64,000 nt of DNA from an uncultured Clostridium sp. (GTDB lineage Bacteria > Bacillota > Clostridia > TANB77 > CAG-508). The stretch is taken from the NCBI GenBank assembly GCA_948436975.1, contig CAOJJB010000002.1:62001-126000 (forward strand). Reading direction: 5' to 3'. Numbering within the stretch: position 1 is the first letter of the stretch; the number at the start of each line of letters is the position of its first letter. Under the pieces are notes generated by a model. The model was not told where the DNA came from and did not search any database. It saw only the letters and a list, made by a program, of their open reading frames with translations. A program made the position numbers and the translations under genes. This document shows positions 10,701-19,700 of the stretch, piece by piece.

Positions 10701-11118
10701 TACACAAAACTCTAATTCAACATTTGAAAAAGAATTAATACCATATGAAAAAGATACAACAAGTTCAAAAGAAGATTACAAAACACAAATAGTATTAACA
10801 ATAACAAAAACAGTATCAGCACAAGATGATGCAGATAACCTAACATTTGACAATATAGGAGAAATAGTAAAATTCGAAAATACAGTAGGAAGAAGGGATG
10901 TAATAACAGTAACAGGAAATGCAAACCCAAAATATGGAGAATTCATAACATCATTAAGAGAAAGAGATACAAGTGCAACAGAACTAGTAACTTTTGTACC
11001 ACCAACAGGAATTGAAGTAAATAATCAAATAACTACACAAGTATTAATAGTAACTATAGGAGCATTAGTGATAGTAGCAGTAGGAATAGTGATTATCAAA
11101 AAGAAAATGTCTTTTTAG
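1750..11118 (+). CDS. Giant wall-anchored adhesin B with thioester-like head and isopeptide-type repeats
   Basis: This 3122-aa secreted protein has a signal peptide (residues 1-28). The head domain holds Cys142 (in VICNQKG) and Gln292 in VQIAWW. That fits the Gln motif QxA-hydrophobic-W known for Cys-Gln thioester adhesin domains, with a comparable 150-residue spacing. About eight Ig-like repeats follow between residues 700 and 1790. Each starts with a Lys strand (xITK), has W(Y)GxAPxYxVEE in the middle and ends on xVxN, the Lys-Glu-Asn layout of CnaB/pilin isopeptide domains. SdrD-B-like domains begin near 1798 (GKVWEDE) and 2376 (GVAWEDK). The C terminus has VPPTG (3083-3087), a membrane helix and KKKMSF, a sortase signal. 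Repeat 3 carries a Cys/His-rich insert. Upstream A is 1 nt away. No sortase is in the window. Thioester and isopeptide chemistry is inferred from motifs. Confidence 0.85.
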   Translation: MEKRILNKIIITFIIIISVLGITSRIFAGLDDHEHFKTGENTEEYIGTTPEWSGLGENDGIITREGGTTKNAVNVVYDDGETEVGSGGGGDLGYGGTWNGSKKFNDKYIVSTPTEFNFDTDKSGNTNVVWVQNLCEYLKVICNQKGKPLTGNKKYVKDIIADGYWAHMSYLNIERKGDLAAIELHDMGNSSSESGYSQLSETGLEEIKKGSYWLARTYNIEDANTVINSVAELDKKAEIYTKYFRTSCKYSEKEKIECGTNNLAAKAFILSEAIDSDKHIYNYDDKEKTPVQIAWWKLEKKEEKQKDDENNSDDKEGDKLLDAALDFQNYITNPRLAGGTSIEEDITGYRFKGFPIKYDPKFIKTEYTTVFSEEKQQWTIGPFKIDYVHDKDFAFINNMDVYAKLNDNTETVVNKENYSIAIKKAGLPASANLEKLEEKVFPGDNKEFYIILNYDENFRELVNIKVDFQYMNAGGRYSVYSGIYNKVSMNAHIYGEYSTKKLEEAKKFFDNIKNLKKDFRECAIWYEGKYRLISSLTDEEINDIMDKCVRNAVTDNFGQATKQIDIYGARQIGEDAANAFLEDRFLTAYLVESNYLVWNNYTKEKLEQAVDQFSGVSDENMTDNQKLIYETAKDLLNFWGFLQMKIPAHTYPIPDPVDFYIWKDLEFKNDDGDDKEAQEQVLSGGAARWWEYTSINLNTNWNSSATIQVKKETDKKIENGTVFHFEVDIIENNEVKRTEKLQIKYRNGAENTAETKPYEWDRNSQNPTYVVREVKINEKEYTLDKIEPQTGQLVDGQTAKVTVKNKVTQKTGSLRITKEIEKTKLNTNQYSIIGQEFNLDVTISGECEFRYNGENKVVTKEKSITIPVKIKAVSEEASDAEKAAASWKLENVIWTGNEAPTYEVKESDASSKGADRLQITPEKGKLKNNEPVKIVVKNKFIEFEDNSLGITKTVSDLQTSEVNEGIPIKFTDLIPEKQLSEIAFKFKVNLYSDKDYKIRLKDKAGNDIGEQEVIVNLKRTASETGEGEWEWESVDIPYKYIYGNSPYFTIEETKMCPVHRDNCTQGDKCEYMYMTEFDKTETLKELNKLVEKGVLEQVEITSNNIIRGKIPETQKNTKIPVAVVNSTSVDDMHKGKIVLNKKITEEELIGQSFDFKVKVKGTFIYKGILYKDTTIRLKTDKTAIIDEENNNTDFITIKVDQSKFNTWESEQFWWIGEAPLCTVEENIAGKTITTKDGLVKEIHVSGLPETPKALTEGEKDQDNVYVITFNAENSIDNDNTTHSGRIKIKKELENSERCTQEYIDSLTFTFKVRIYKKNELGEIEIDKQIVKLGTEVGKPPRLDETTGKYTWEYESAKYVWKEGEKLYYTIEEPESDIPQNISFVKLDGEGTPNDAQKTISGTLKDSGEKVSPEENGEDESQVKEEDVYTIVNCTNKVEPQKGRLPINKSLTSEGLDLSQFKFKVTLTGKFYYKELKEENYKDSEYVVDLQSGTDGKCETEDIWWYGNAPTYVVEEIESDVAKVDSIQNETGTILAGAGNPTYTPNPVVFVNNPNDVKGTLKITKIMETNGQNPNQEFTFKVIIKKGDKEIYNNQISIKAGETWTSQPIIWKKGEQTPTYTVEEINIPESTNFVNIGETGNSAAEVEGQKVKGTLKEDGEVSVKATNSLKERKGSKFKITKSVMLNKLYDPSELQEKKFTIYIKIEGTNTNLNGQAKKIKEGLYSIELKDGESYESPEIIWYGDKAPTITVTEAEVGDPWKRPHYSNNGDTGLTLVENETVSTVITNYPNTIMDLTMDLAGKVWEDEAQSSDKNTKESLPNGIANLVEEGIDGVEVYVYRVASGNGKEDRKLAVAHGDIYNSEISFPVITSGGGNWKVTGLPVTGLTAADKSNGYNKVKYDVEFVYDGQTYEPTTLLSYDNDDKYKTGSAKDYIEQTPAERIKKYGNSSLALDYNRDEVNNRIQSVYGKTQIDGSGNTIGTVNGKSGTSDVYYKAEVPVSDSGNRVISKLQTTDNTGVAYNLYKTKARTSTAGLQFPVDNAYKVGYTGCTYTVINETNVPTQHYKALYSHCLHINLGLVRRKNVDIEATKDLYSAKIVVDGKELDYKFNSLSDLIAKQKGDNYTKEINYQELDTTKYKLGLYKTDYYYRAEIYRSNKEVYDNIVNYYKSFSGKLVEDSEIEVYLIYKIGLYNISDPKYIVKINALDDYAENSLGTPVNTEIKKVINGQEKLVANTSYISSENYSVSLPEGARSVTWKTEETKISSSDGLVYNKFKADNLEISLKSGESQHIYVTYAVQKGNMDNVQDCIKLGTKSNIIEIANYSTYYTNGKFAGKIDKDSAPSNININSYNDEKKWYEDDSDAAPVLILNLLQETREINGVAWEDKPGDKAIGDGIRQKEEAVIGGLTTQLIEKIQLPDKNDNNNIKEYELLWPTNEPLNSLGGKSIEYLTGFTSTTETSREPVKDSEGRIIKADNGEILAPAGQYNFIGIPTGNYVVRFLYGNDKTKLENPNHVTLRPAEALTEEGELYGNNSNILTANYDKDKEGATPAVYNGQDYKTTIYQNTDKVNNINDRGYLKNSEHNLESAELAKEKVSDARDSEYKRLDVIANSETITNPNSTIMSTANDLNEDHKKLYEDYSMFADTAKLNLNIEAKEASGLGGVNSTVVQGTVLKGGSISIQKTSTNYKIDNIDVGLIERPETDLVLDKQINEIKLTTNDEKVIFDARYNIEYKQGTKTEAKDKVIIKELPNNEYLYVEVELDMENSKGIDQLQALNKIEEKPKNKACDGTQNFRFINVDAEILQGTTIELTYQFTALNVGETDYVGKTLYDKTVYNEDEYKTKGVSIDSSSQVIKSNIKELAQKARKASVANNVNLGEYLGTMYYTGKLAAGNEDKIVKTKVRQVIDYVDNDSVFTQSYNTDNNHMWRNTSITELTGNGYAENRLVNSLVIPEYEILDPKAISYITAQKKNVILSIDNQSQPTATQNSNSTFEKELIPYEKDTTSSKEDYKTQIVLTITKTVSAQDDADNLTFDNIGEIVKFENTVGRRDVITVTGNANPKYGEFITSLRERDTSATELVTFVPPTGIEVNNQITTQVLIVTIGALVIVAVGIVIIKKKMSF

Positions 11119-11200
11119 GGATGTTTGTTATAAGATATCTTTGCACCATTTGGAACAGATGCTAAAAATATTTGGTATAAAAGGTTAGAGATATAAATAT

Positions 11201-11232
11201 AAAACACAGGGAAATATATTTCTCTGTGTTTT
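11201..11232 (+). terminator. Terminator after adhesin B
   Basis: A 12-bp stem, AAAACACAGGGA / TCTCTGTGTTTT (one G-T pair), has an 8-nt AT loop and lies 82 nt after the B stop. The T-rich 3' arm serves as the U tract. It probably separates the A-B transcript from A'-B'. Confidence 0.65.
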
Positions 11233-11761
11233 ATGTGCATATATACTTTGTAAAAGTAATAATTAATATATTTAGAATGGTAAATAAAGTAAAATATCCA
11301 ATTCGACAAAAAAAGACATAAAAAACACTAAAATAGGAAAACAAAATATAAAAAAATTGAAAAAAAGCCAAAAAATACCGTGCCACCCTTGAAAAAAAGG
11401 CAAAAAAGATGTATAATTATTAATGTATAGTGTTTTTTTACAGGAAAGAAAAAAAGCGAATTAAATGTAATAAAAACTTTATAAAACAAGAATGAAAAGT
11501 ATAAACCAAATAGCCGTAAAAGAATAGAAGTTAAAAAACTTTGATACGCTTAAGCAAGTAAGATTTCCTGTTGATTACTTAATAAAAAAATAGTAAAATT
11601 ATAATTGGAATAAGTCTGAAAAATTTAAAATTTTTCAGTAAATTCGTTTATATGTCAAATTTAGCGTAAAAGCTTATATAATAGGAAAGTGTACCTTTTC
11701 TATTGTATAAAAAAGGTAAAATAATATACTATATATATGTAATAAAGGGAGGAATAAGATT
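11233..11761 (+). promoter_or_regulatory. Long leader/promoter region of the A'-B' operon
   Basis: About 530 bases without a gene. I see a TATAAT at 11677-11682 with no good -35 box. A perfect 23-nt palindrome (CTGAAAAATTT-A-AAATTTTTCAG) lies at 11616-11638. Close to the gene are two mutually exclusive pairings: ATAGGAAA with TTTTCTAT, and TACCTTTT with AAAAGGTA, spanning about 11682-11720. A match to the Spo0A box (TTTGTCGAA on the minus strand, 11302-11310) is present but expected by chance at this AT content. No known riboswitch was recognised. The SD for A' is gggagg, just before 11762. Confidence 0.4.
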
Positions 11762-14700
11762 ATGCTAAAAAACAAAATTCTAGAAAAATTGTTAGCAATA
11801 GTCCTAATATTTACATTAACATTTGCAAACTTTGCATTCATAACAAAAAGTTATGCAAGTTTTGCAGGAACAGTATTTGGTGGAAAAACAGACACAGGAA
11901 GCAAAAATGTCGAATTTGAAGCCTATTTTGGAACCGAAGAAGAAAAAGAAACTTCGGTTATTAGTAATGTAAACAATAAAGACTTAGCTATTAGCATGAA
12001 TTTAAATGTTAAAGATGGATATTTAAAAAATGCTAAAATTCAAATTACAGAAGCAAAAGAAAGAAAAGGAATAAACTTTGATTTAAAAGAAAAAACAGAA
12101 GTAGAAAATACAATAAGAAATATTGAAGAAAATACAATATACTTAAATCAAATTAATAAATCATCAGAAACAAAGATTTCTGTCCCAATAGAATACAAAA
12201 ATGAAGAATATGTTAATGAAGAAAAAGTATCAAAAGATGCTTTAGTAATATTTACTGGAACATATATAGATAACAAAGGTGAAGAAAAAGAATTATCAAA
12301 AGAAATAAATTTAAATGTATCATGGAAAGATGAAAGAAAAATAGAATTAGAAACAGAAGCAACAAAATATATAAATTATGGAGAAGGGGTAATTTTACAA
12401 ACAGTAGAAAAAATAGAAAGCAAAACAGAAGAAAATACCTTACCAGTGAAAACAACAGAATTAGAAATAGAAGTACCAATATTAAAAGAAACAAAACCAA
12501 GTAAAATAACAGTAGTAGCAAACACAACAAAAGGAACAAATGGACAAGAAGCAGGAGAAATAACTTTTAATGAAAACAATTGGACATATAATGAAGAGGA
12601 AAACAAATTAACAATAAAAGTAAGCAATGAAAAACAAAAAGTAGAAGTAAACAAAAATGAAGATGAATACTTACAAGATGCACAAAGAGAAAAAATAGAA
12701 GAAGAAAGATACTATAATGGATCAGGAATAGACGAATTTGTAGTAACATACACATATGCAGGACTAGAACAAGGAAAAGAAAAAATTGAAGCAAACTCAA
12801 AAGTACAAGCAAAAATGACAACAATAAGTGGAATAGAAAAAGAAGAAAATATCAATATAGTAACAAATAATAAAGAATACAAATACGAATTATCAGAAAC
12901 AACAGGAGATATAGTATCATTAAACATAGAAAACAAAAACCAAGAAATAAGTAAAGCATATACATATGTAAATTATAATAATCAAGGAAAATATGAAACA
13001 GAAATATCATCAGAAATGATAGTAAACATATCATATAAAGACATAGTAGAAGGAATAGAAGTAAAAGATGATCAAAGCACATATGTTGACAAAAATGGAA
13101 ATACAATACCAAATAATGATATATATTATAAAAATATAAATATATCAAAAGAAAACTTTAACAGCATTTTAGGAGAAGACGGAGAAATTAAAGTAAAAGA
13201 TCAAAATGGAAATATAATAAATACAATAAATAAAAACAGTGAGGTAAATGAAAAAGGAAATATAACAATAGGTTTTGAAGAGAAACATTCTAGATTAAGT
13301 TTCGAAACAACGAAACCAATAGGAGAAGGAAACTTAGTAATAAGCACAACAAAAGCAATAAGTAATGTAAGTATAGAAAAACAAGAATACATAAACATAG
13401 AAAAAATAAAAAATAAAACAAGTATAAAAGCAAACTACAATTATGTAGAAGGAATAGTAGATGTAGGAGAGGTAGAAACAGAAGAAAAGCTACTTGACAC
13501 AACAACAGAAGCAAATTTAGTAATAGATAGAGAAAGTCTATCAACAGTAGAAGAAAACAAAGATGTAGAAATGAGAATAGAGTTAAACAATGCAAGGGAA
13601 ACATCAGATATATATGGAAACTCACACTTTGAAATAGAACTACCAGAATATGTAGAAAATATAGATGTAACAAACTTAAGTTTACTATATGGAGAAGGAT
13701 TAGAAATAAAATCAGGAGAAGTAAATGGAAGAACAATAATAGTAGACTTAGCTGGAAAACAAGAAGGTATAAACTCAGGAATATTAACAAATGGAACAAA
13801 CATAGTATTAAATGCAAATATAAAAGTAGATTTATATGCACCAGCAAAAACAGAACAAATAAAATTAAGATATACAAACAGTGAAGCAACAAACTATGTA
13901 GATCAAGGAAATAAAGAAGTAGAAATATCTTATTCAGCACCAACAGGATTAGTAGCAGTAAATAGTATATCAAATTATAATAATGAAGGAACAATAACAA
14001 CATCAGTAAGACAAGGTAAAAAAGAAGGAATAATACCAGTATATGGAGAAACAAGAACAGCACAAAACGAAATAATAGTAATGAACAACAATAATAACAC
14101 AGTAAGTAATATGTCAATACTAGGAAGAATACCATATGCAGGAGTAAAAGATTTACAAACAGGAGAAGAATTAGGAACAACTTTAGATAGTAAATTAGTA
14201 AATGGAATAGTAGGAAATGAAAGAAACAGAGGAGAATTCATAGTATACTATTCAGAAAATGGAGAAGCAACAAAAGACTTAAATTCACAAGAAAATGGAT
14301 GGATACAAAATCCACAAAATTTAGAAAATATAAAATCTTATTTAATAGTACCAGTAGATGAAAATTATAATATGGAAGAAACAGAAATATTAAGATTTTC
14401 ATATAGTTATTCAATACCTGAAAACTTAACACATAATGAAAATATGTATGGTACATTTGGAGTATATTATACAAATAACTCAGAATTATCAAAGACTCAA
14501 GAAGTTGGAATAGCTGATTTAGTAGGATTATCAACAGGAGCTGGACCAGAATTAACAGTATCTATGGAAGATGCAAAAGAACAAGTAAAAGAAAATGAAG
14601 AATTTGAAGTAAAAGCAAATGTAAAAAATGTTGGAAAAAATATAGCAGAAAATGTAAAAGTAGAAATTCCAATACCATCTGGTGCTACATATTCTCGTTA

Positions 14701-16774
14701 TGAAATAGATGAACAAAATGGAGTAGCTAGTATAGAAAATGGAAATTTAGTAATAACATTTGAAAAATTAGAAATAGGACAAGATGTAGAAATAAAAATA
14801 TACTTAATAGCAAAACCTTTATCAAATGAAGGACAATACAATGAAAAAATACAACCAACAATAAAAGTAACAGCAAAAGATTTAGGAGCAGAACTAACAG
14901 CAAACTCAAATGAAATAAAAATCGAATTTGCAGAATTCTATATATCAGAAGAAACAGCAGCTTATTCTAAAATAGAAAAAGCAGGAAATGAAGTTTATTT
15001 CCGTACAAAAGCAATAAATACTTCTGGAGAAACAAAAAATAATGTAGTAATAACAAAAACTTTACCAAAAGAATTTAATTTAGAAAATTGTACAGGGGAT
15101 TATACATACAATGAGAAATCAAGAACAATAACATGGAATGTAGGTAGTTTAGCATCATTAGAAGATGTAACATTAGACACTACTGTAAAAGTAAATGAAA
15201 TAGAAGAAAATATAGGTATAGTAAATACTGAAAACTCAAGCAAAATTACAGCAGAAAATTCAGATGAATATGAATCAAACACAATAATAACAACAGTAGG
15301 AAAACCTGTATTATCAATAACACAATCAACAAATAATGTAAGTACATACCTAAAAGAAGGAGATGACATAAATTACACTTTCACAGTAAAAAATGAAGGT
15401 GGAGTAACAGCAACAAATGTAAATTTAGTAGATAATATTCCAGAAGGTATAGTTATAAATAGAATAAACTATGCTATAGGAAATATTGAAAAAAATAAAA
15501 CTGGATATTTTAATGACAAAGTTGAACTAGATATGAATATAGCACCAGGGGAAGAATGGAAAATAAACTTACAAGGTGAAGCTACATCACTAGGAGGAGC
15601 AGAAGAACAATCAGTTTCAAACTATGCAACAGTATCATCAAATGAGATACCAGAAACTAAAAGTAATTCAGTAACACATATAATAGAATCAACAAATGAA
15701 AATATAATAAATGGTGAAAGTAGTTCATCAACAACACAAAAAGCATCAGCATCAAAAACATATAAAATAACAGGAATAGCATGGGTAGATAGTAACCAAG
15801 ATGGAATGAGAAACAATAATGAGGAATTATTAGCAGGAGTAGTTGTTAGATTAGTAAATAGTGAAACAGGTGTTATTAGTCAATCAATAACAACAGATTC
15901 AAATGGTACATATGCATTCTCAGGAGTACAAAATGGAAATTATTTGGTAATATTTGAATATGACACAGCAACATATAAAGTAACAACATATCAAAAAGAA
16001 GGAGTTCTTGCTAATGTAAATTCAGATGTAATTACAACAACAATAGAACAAGATGGTAAAACAAGAGAAGGAGCTGTAACAGACGTTATAACAGTTAATA
16101 ATGGAAGTGTTTCAAATATAGATATAGGTTTATTATTAGCAAACACATTTGACTTAAAACTTGATAAATCTATTTCAAAAGTTACAGTTCAAACATCAAA
16201 AGGAACAACATCAGATAATTATAATAATGTAAATTTAGCAAAAGCAGAAATAGCAGCAAAGAATTTATCAGGAGCAACAGTATATGTAGAATATACAATA
16301 ACAGTATCAAATGTAGGAGATCTATCTGGATATGCTAAAAAAATAGTAGACTATATACCAGAAGGAATGACATTTAATTCATCATTAGATGCAAATTCAG
16401 ATTGGTATACAGGATCTGATGGAAACTTATATACAGATAAATTAGCAAATACACAATTAAAATCAAATGATATAGAAACTGTAAAATTAGTATTAACAAA
16501 ACAAATGACAGAAGAAAATACAGGATTAGTAAACAATTTAGCAGAAATTTATGAAGACTATAACTCATATGGAATTGCAGATATAAATTCAACACCAGCA
16601 AATAAAGCACAAGGTGAAAACGATTTATCATCAGCAGATATTATTGTAGCAGTAAAAACAGGAGAAATACTTGTATATATTTCAGTAATAATAATCTCAA
16701 TATTATTAGGAAGTATAGCAATATTTGTAGCATATAACAAGCTTATAGTAGCTAAAAGAAAAGGAGGTGTTTAA
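11762..16774 (+). CDS. DUF11/SdrD-B-like surface protein A' (complete paralogue of A)
   Basis: This 1670-aa secreted protein has a signal peptide (about residues 1-32, LAIVLIFTLTFANFAFI core, ending SYAS). A long region of beta-rich, Lys/Glu-rich Ig-like modules follows. DUF11-like repeats occupy about residues 930-1330 (NVKNVGKNIAENVKVEIPIP and TVKNEGGVTATNVNLVDNIP types). An SdrD-B-like domain starts near 1338 (GIAWVDSNQDGMRNN), then another DUF11-like domain. The tail is AVKTGE (1630-1635), a membrane helix and AKRKGG. Its last 580 residues match the partial protein at 1-1748 at most positions. The start is fixed by gggagg 9 nt upstream. The next gene, B', starts 1 nt after the stop with its SD inside the A' end. 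Likely the second copy of an A-B adhesin or stalk module; the binding partner is unknown. Confidence 0.88.
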   Translation: MLKNKILEKLLAIVLIFTLTFANFAFITKSYASFAGTVFGGKTDTGSKNVEFEAYFGTEEEKETSVISNVNNKDLAISMNLNVKDGYLKNAKIQITEAKERKGINFDLKEKTEVENTIRNIEENTIYLNQINKSSETKISVPIEYKNEEYVNEEKVSKDALVIFTGTYIDNKGEEKELSKEINLNVSWKDERKIELETEATKYINYGEGVILQTVEKIESKTEENTLPVKTTELEIEVPILKETKPSKITVVANTTKGTNGQEAGEITFNENNWTYNEEENKLTIKVSNEKQKVEVNKNEDEYLQDAQREKIEEERYYNGSGIDEFVVTYTYAGLEQGKEKIEANSKVQAKMTTISGIEKEENINIVTNNKEYKYELSETTGDIVSLNIENKNQEISKAYTYVNYNNQGKYETEISSEMIVNISYKDIVEGIEVKDDQSTYVDKNGNTIPNNDIYYKNINISKENFNSILGEDGEIKVKDQNGNIINTINKNSEVNEKGNITIGFEEKHSRLSFETTKPIGEGNLVISTTKAISNVSIEKQEYINIEKIKNKTSIKANYNYVEGIVDVGEVETEEKLLDTTTEANLVIDRESLSTVEENKDVEMRIELNNARETSDIYGNSHFEIELPEYVENIDVTNLSLLYGEGLEIKSGEVNGRTIIVDLAGKQEGINSGILTNGTNIVLNANIKVDLYAPAKTEQIKLRYTNSEATNYVDQGNKEVEISYSAPTGLVAVNSISNYNNEGTITTSVRQGKKEGIIPVYGETRTAQNEIIVMNNNNNTVSNMSILGRIPYAGVKDLQTGEELGTTLDSKLVNGIVGNERNRGEFIVYYSENGEATKDLNSQENGWIQNPQNLENIKSYLIVPVDENYNMEETEILRFSYSYSIPENLTHNENMYGTFGVYYTNNSELSKTQEVGIADLVGLSTGAGPELTVSMEDAKEQVKENEEFEVKANVKNVGKNIAENVKVEIPIPSGATYSRYEIDEQNGVASIENGNLVITFEKLEIGQDVEIKIYLIAKPLSNEGQYNEKIQPTIKVTAKDLGAELTANSNEIKIEFAEFYISEETAAYSKIEKAGNEVYFRTKAINTSGETKNNVVITKTLPKEFNLENCTGDYTYNEKSRTITWNVGSLASLEDVTLDTTVKVNEIEENIGIVNTENSSKITAENSDEYESNTIITTVGKPVLSITQSTNNVSTYLKEGDDINYTFTVKNEGGVTATNVNLVDNIPEGIVINRINYAIGNIEKNKTGYFNDKVELDMNIAPGEEWKINLQGEATSLGGAEEQSVSNYATVSSNEIPETKSNSVTHIIESTNENIINGESSSSTTQKASASKTYKITGIAWVDSNQDGMRNNNEELLAGVVVRLVNSETGVISQSITTDSNGTYAFSGVQNGNYLVIFEYDTATYKVTTYQKEGVLANVNSDVITTTIEQDGKTREGAVTDVITVNNGSVSNIDIGLLLANTFDLKLDKSISKVTVQTSKGTTSDNYNNVNLAKAEIAAKNLSGATVYVEYTITVSNVGDLSGYAKKIVDYIPEGMTFNSSLDANSDWYTGSDGNLYTDKLANTQLKSNDIETVKLVLTKQMTEENTGLVNNLAEIYEDYNSYGIADINSTPANKAQGENDLSSADIIVAVKTGEILVYISVIIISILLGSIAIFVAYNKLIVAKRKGGV

Positions 16775-16775
16775 T

Positions 16776-19700
16776 ATGAAGAAATCGAATAAAAAAGTCT
16801 TAGGATTATTTATATCATTAGTAATAATATTAAACATCATATTTAGTAACAATATATTAGCAGCTACAACAACTAAAATAGATGAAGAAAATAAAACTGT
16901 AACTATAACAACAAGAGCAGCTAATGGAGATATTAAAGAAGAAGTATCAGCAATAGGTAATAATGACTTAATAGGATCAGAAAATAAAGATGTTCCTTGG
17001 GAGGAACCAAAAGACTTTGTAATAACAAACAAAGGATGTACATTTGGTGGAGGAACTTTTACATATGAAGATTTATCATCACATGGAGATTATTTATGTA
17101 GTGAAAGAGGAACATTATTAACAGGTTCATCACAACCTGCATATGATGATGAGTATTTTACAGAACAAAGTGGAGAAACACATGATAGATCTGAACTTCC
17201 AGTAATGGAATCAAAAAGATCACAAGCAAATTATAGAGTAGGAGAAAGAGTATTTGCAACACCAGAAGAGGCCTTTATATTAGCATTTGCACAACATTCT
17301 GATGGAGCAGCATATGGTGAATATACACCAGCGCAAATTGCCTGGTGGAATACACCAGCAGGAAGCCATGCTTCTAGTGGAAATGTAAACTTTTCATCAG
17401 TAAGTGGAATAAATGCAAGAGCACTAGGAAACGCCTATAGTAATGATTTATTACAAGTAAAAGATAACAATAATACAGATGGATCTATTATAAATGGAAC
17501 ATTAACTCAAACAGTAGGAAAAGCTTTTGATCCAGATAAAGATTATAATAATTTGAATGATTCTGCTAAAGACTTCCAAAAATATATAATGGAAGCAGCA
17601 GGAGTAACTAATGTTAATGATGTACAAAGAAATGATGATGGATATTTCAAATTAGATTATTCACCAAAATGGGTTAATTCAGAAATTAAATTTGAAGGAA
17701 TAACATATGATTGTGCTAACCCAACAACATCATTTAGTGAAGCTAATGTAGAAGGAACAAAAATAAAGGTTGGACCTTTTGCAATAGACTATGTAGATAG
17801 AAAACCATTTTCTTATATAACAAATATGGTTATAACAACAGATGATTTAGATCATAAAATATTAGAATATGGAAAAGACTGGGTAATTGAAAATGTAGAT
17901 TTATCTAATAAAGAATATCCAGGTTCAAATGTACCATTCTATATTGTTATAAAAAATAAATATAATGCAACAAAAATAAAAAATATACATGTAGACTTTG
18001 AGTATACAAATGCCAAAGGAGCATTCAATTATTTTTATGGAGAAATAAAAACAAGTACAATGACTTCAACAACTACCTCAGAAGAAATCGAAAAAACAAA
18101 TTCAAGAGGTGAAACTTATTATGAAACACAGTATACATATCATTGGAAAAAACAAATAGGAACATTGCCATCACAGACAGTATCAGGAAATATAGATGCT
18201 GAAATAAGAAAATATCAAACTTCAATAGATAGACAAACAAAAAATGAAGCACAAATAAAAGTTATAAAGAAAATAGTTGATGAACAAGGGAAAGAATTAG
18301 ATATAGATGTAAATGATTTCTTTGACTTTAAATTAGTTGTTGAAGGAGCAGAAAATTCTAAAACAGAAAATATTAGAGTTTTAGCAAATAGTTCAGCACT
18401 TTCAAGAACATATTATTGGGAAGGGGACAAAGCTCCAACCTTTAGAATACAAGAAATTAATTGGCCATCTGGATATGAATTTGTATCAATTGAGCCAGAT
18501 CATGGAACTCTAGAAGATGGGAAAACTATAAAAGTAATTGCTAAAAATAAAATTGCTCCTAAAACAGGAAATATGGAAATTATCAAAAAAGCAGAAGAAA
18601 ATCCATTAGGAAAATCAAATATAATTGATGCAGATGATAAATTTGATTTTGAAGTAAAAATAACAGGTAAATTTAAATATAATAATGGGGCATATAAAAA
18701 ACAAACAGTAACAATACCAGTATCTGTTAATGCAGATGGAAAACCACATACAGTAATTAATAATGATGTTATAAAATGGTATGAAAGCAAAGCACCAACA
18801 TATGAAGTAAAAGAAATTAACATTCCTGAAGGTGTAAAACTTGTTTCAATAACACCAGAAAAAGGAACTTTTAAAGAAGGAACAACAAAAGTAACAGCAA
18901 TTAATGATGAAGAGCCAATAAAAGGAAGTATTTCTATTATTAAAACACTAGAACATGCTGAAATGTTTACAGAAGAAGAATTAAAAGAAAAAGTATATAA
19001 ATTCAAATTAAAAGTAGATGGACATGCTGAAGAATATTTAGAAGCAATTTTTGCAGGAAAAGATGAAAATAACCAATATATTTGGAGAGTAGATTCACAA
19101 GAATATAAATGGTTAAAAAGTAATGAAGCACCACATTATAAATTAGAAGAATACGATTGCCCTGAAGGAACAATGTTTGATGAAACAAGAACAGCAGAAG
19201 CAAATAAAAATAATTCATCAATAAAAGTTACACAAAATGGAATGGAAGGACAACTTGTTTCAGGAGATAAAGGTGTAGGTGTAGTTGACAATTATGTTAT
19301 AAACACTGTAACACAAAAAACAGGAAAATTAAAACTAATAAAACTAGCAGATGAAGAAAAATATGCAGATAAAGATTTCTACTTTGTTGTAACATTAAAA
19401 GGAACATTTGATTATAAAGGTGAGCATTTTGAAAATCAAAAAATACAATTTACAACAAGCACTAATAATGCAAATGGATACAATGTATTAGAAAATGATG
19501 ACAAATATAATGATACAGAATTTGTTGTAATAAATCCAGCAAGTGCAAATGCAGATATAGACAATCATGTATATGGTAAAGGAGAATGGAATTCAGAAGA
19601 AATTACATGGTATGGAGAAGCACCAGAGTTTGATGTACAAGAAAACTTAAATGGTGAAGATATACCACATTCAATTGAGCCAGATCATGGATACTTAGAT

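Noticed and set aside
11302-11310. Perfect Spo0A box (TTTGTCGAA) between B and A'
   Set aside because: At this base composition a few such matches are expected by chance in 64 kb, and it is 450 nt from A'. Kept only as a remark in the leader entry.
13290-14180. Open antisense frame of 296 codons, Leu- and Phe-rich, opposite A'
   Set aside because: Purine-rich coding strands give long antisense frames without stops. It has low-complexity Leu/His/Phe composition and no SD. The same holds for similar frames at 3749-4231, 4053-4709, 12252-13148 and others within the adhesin genes.
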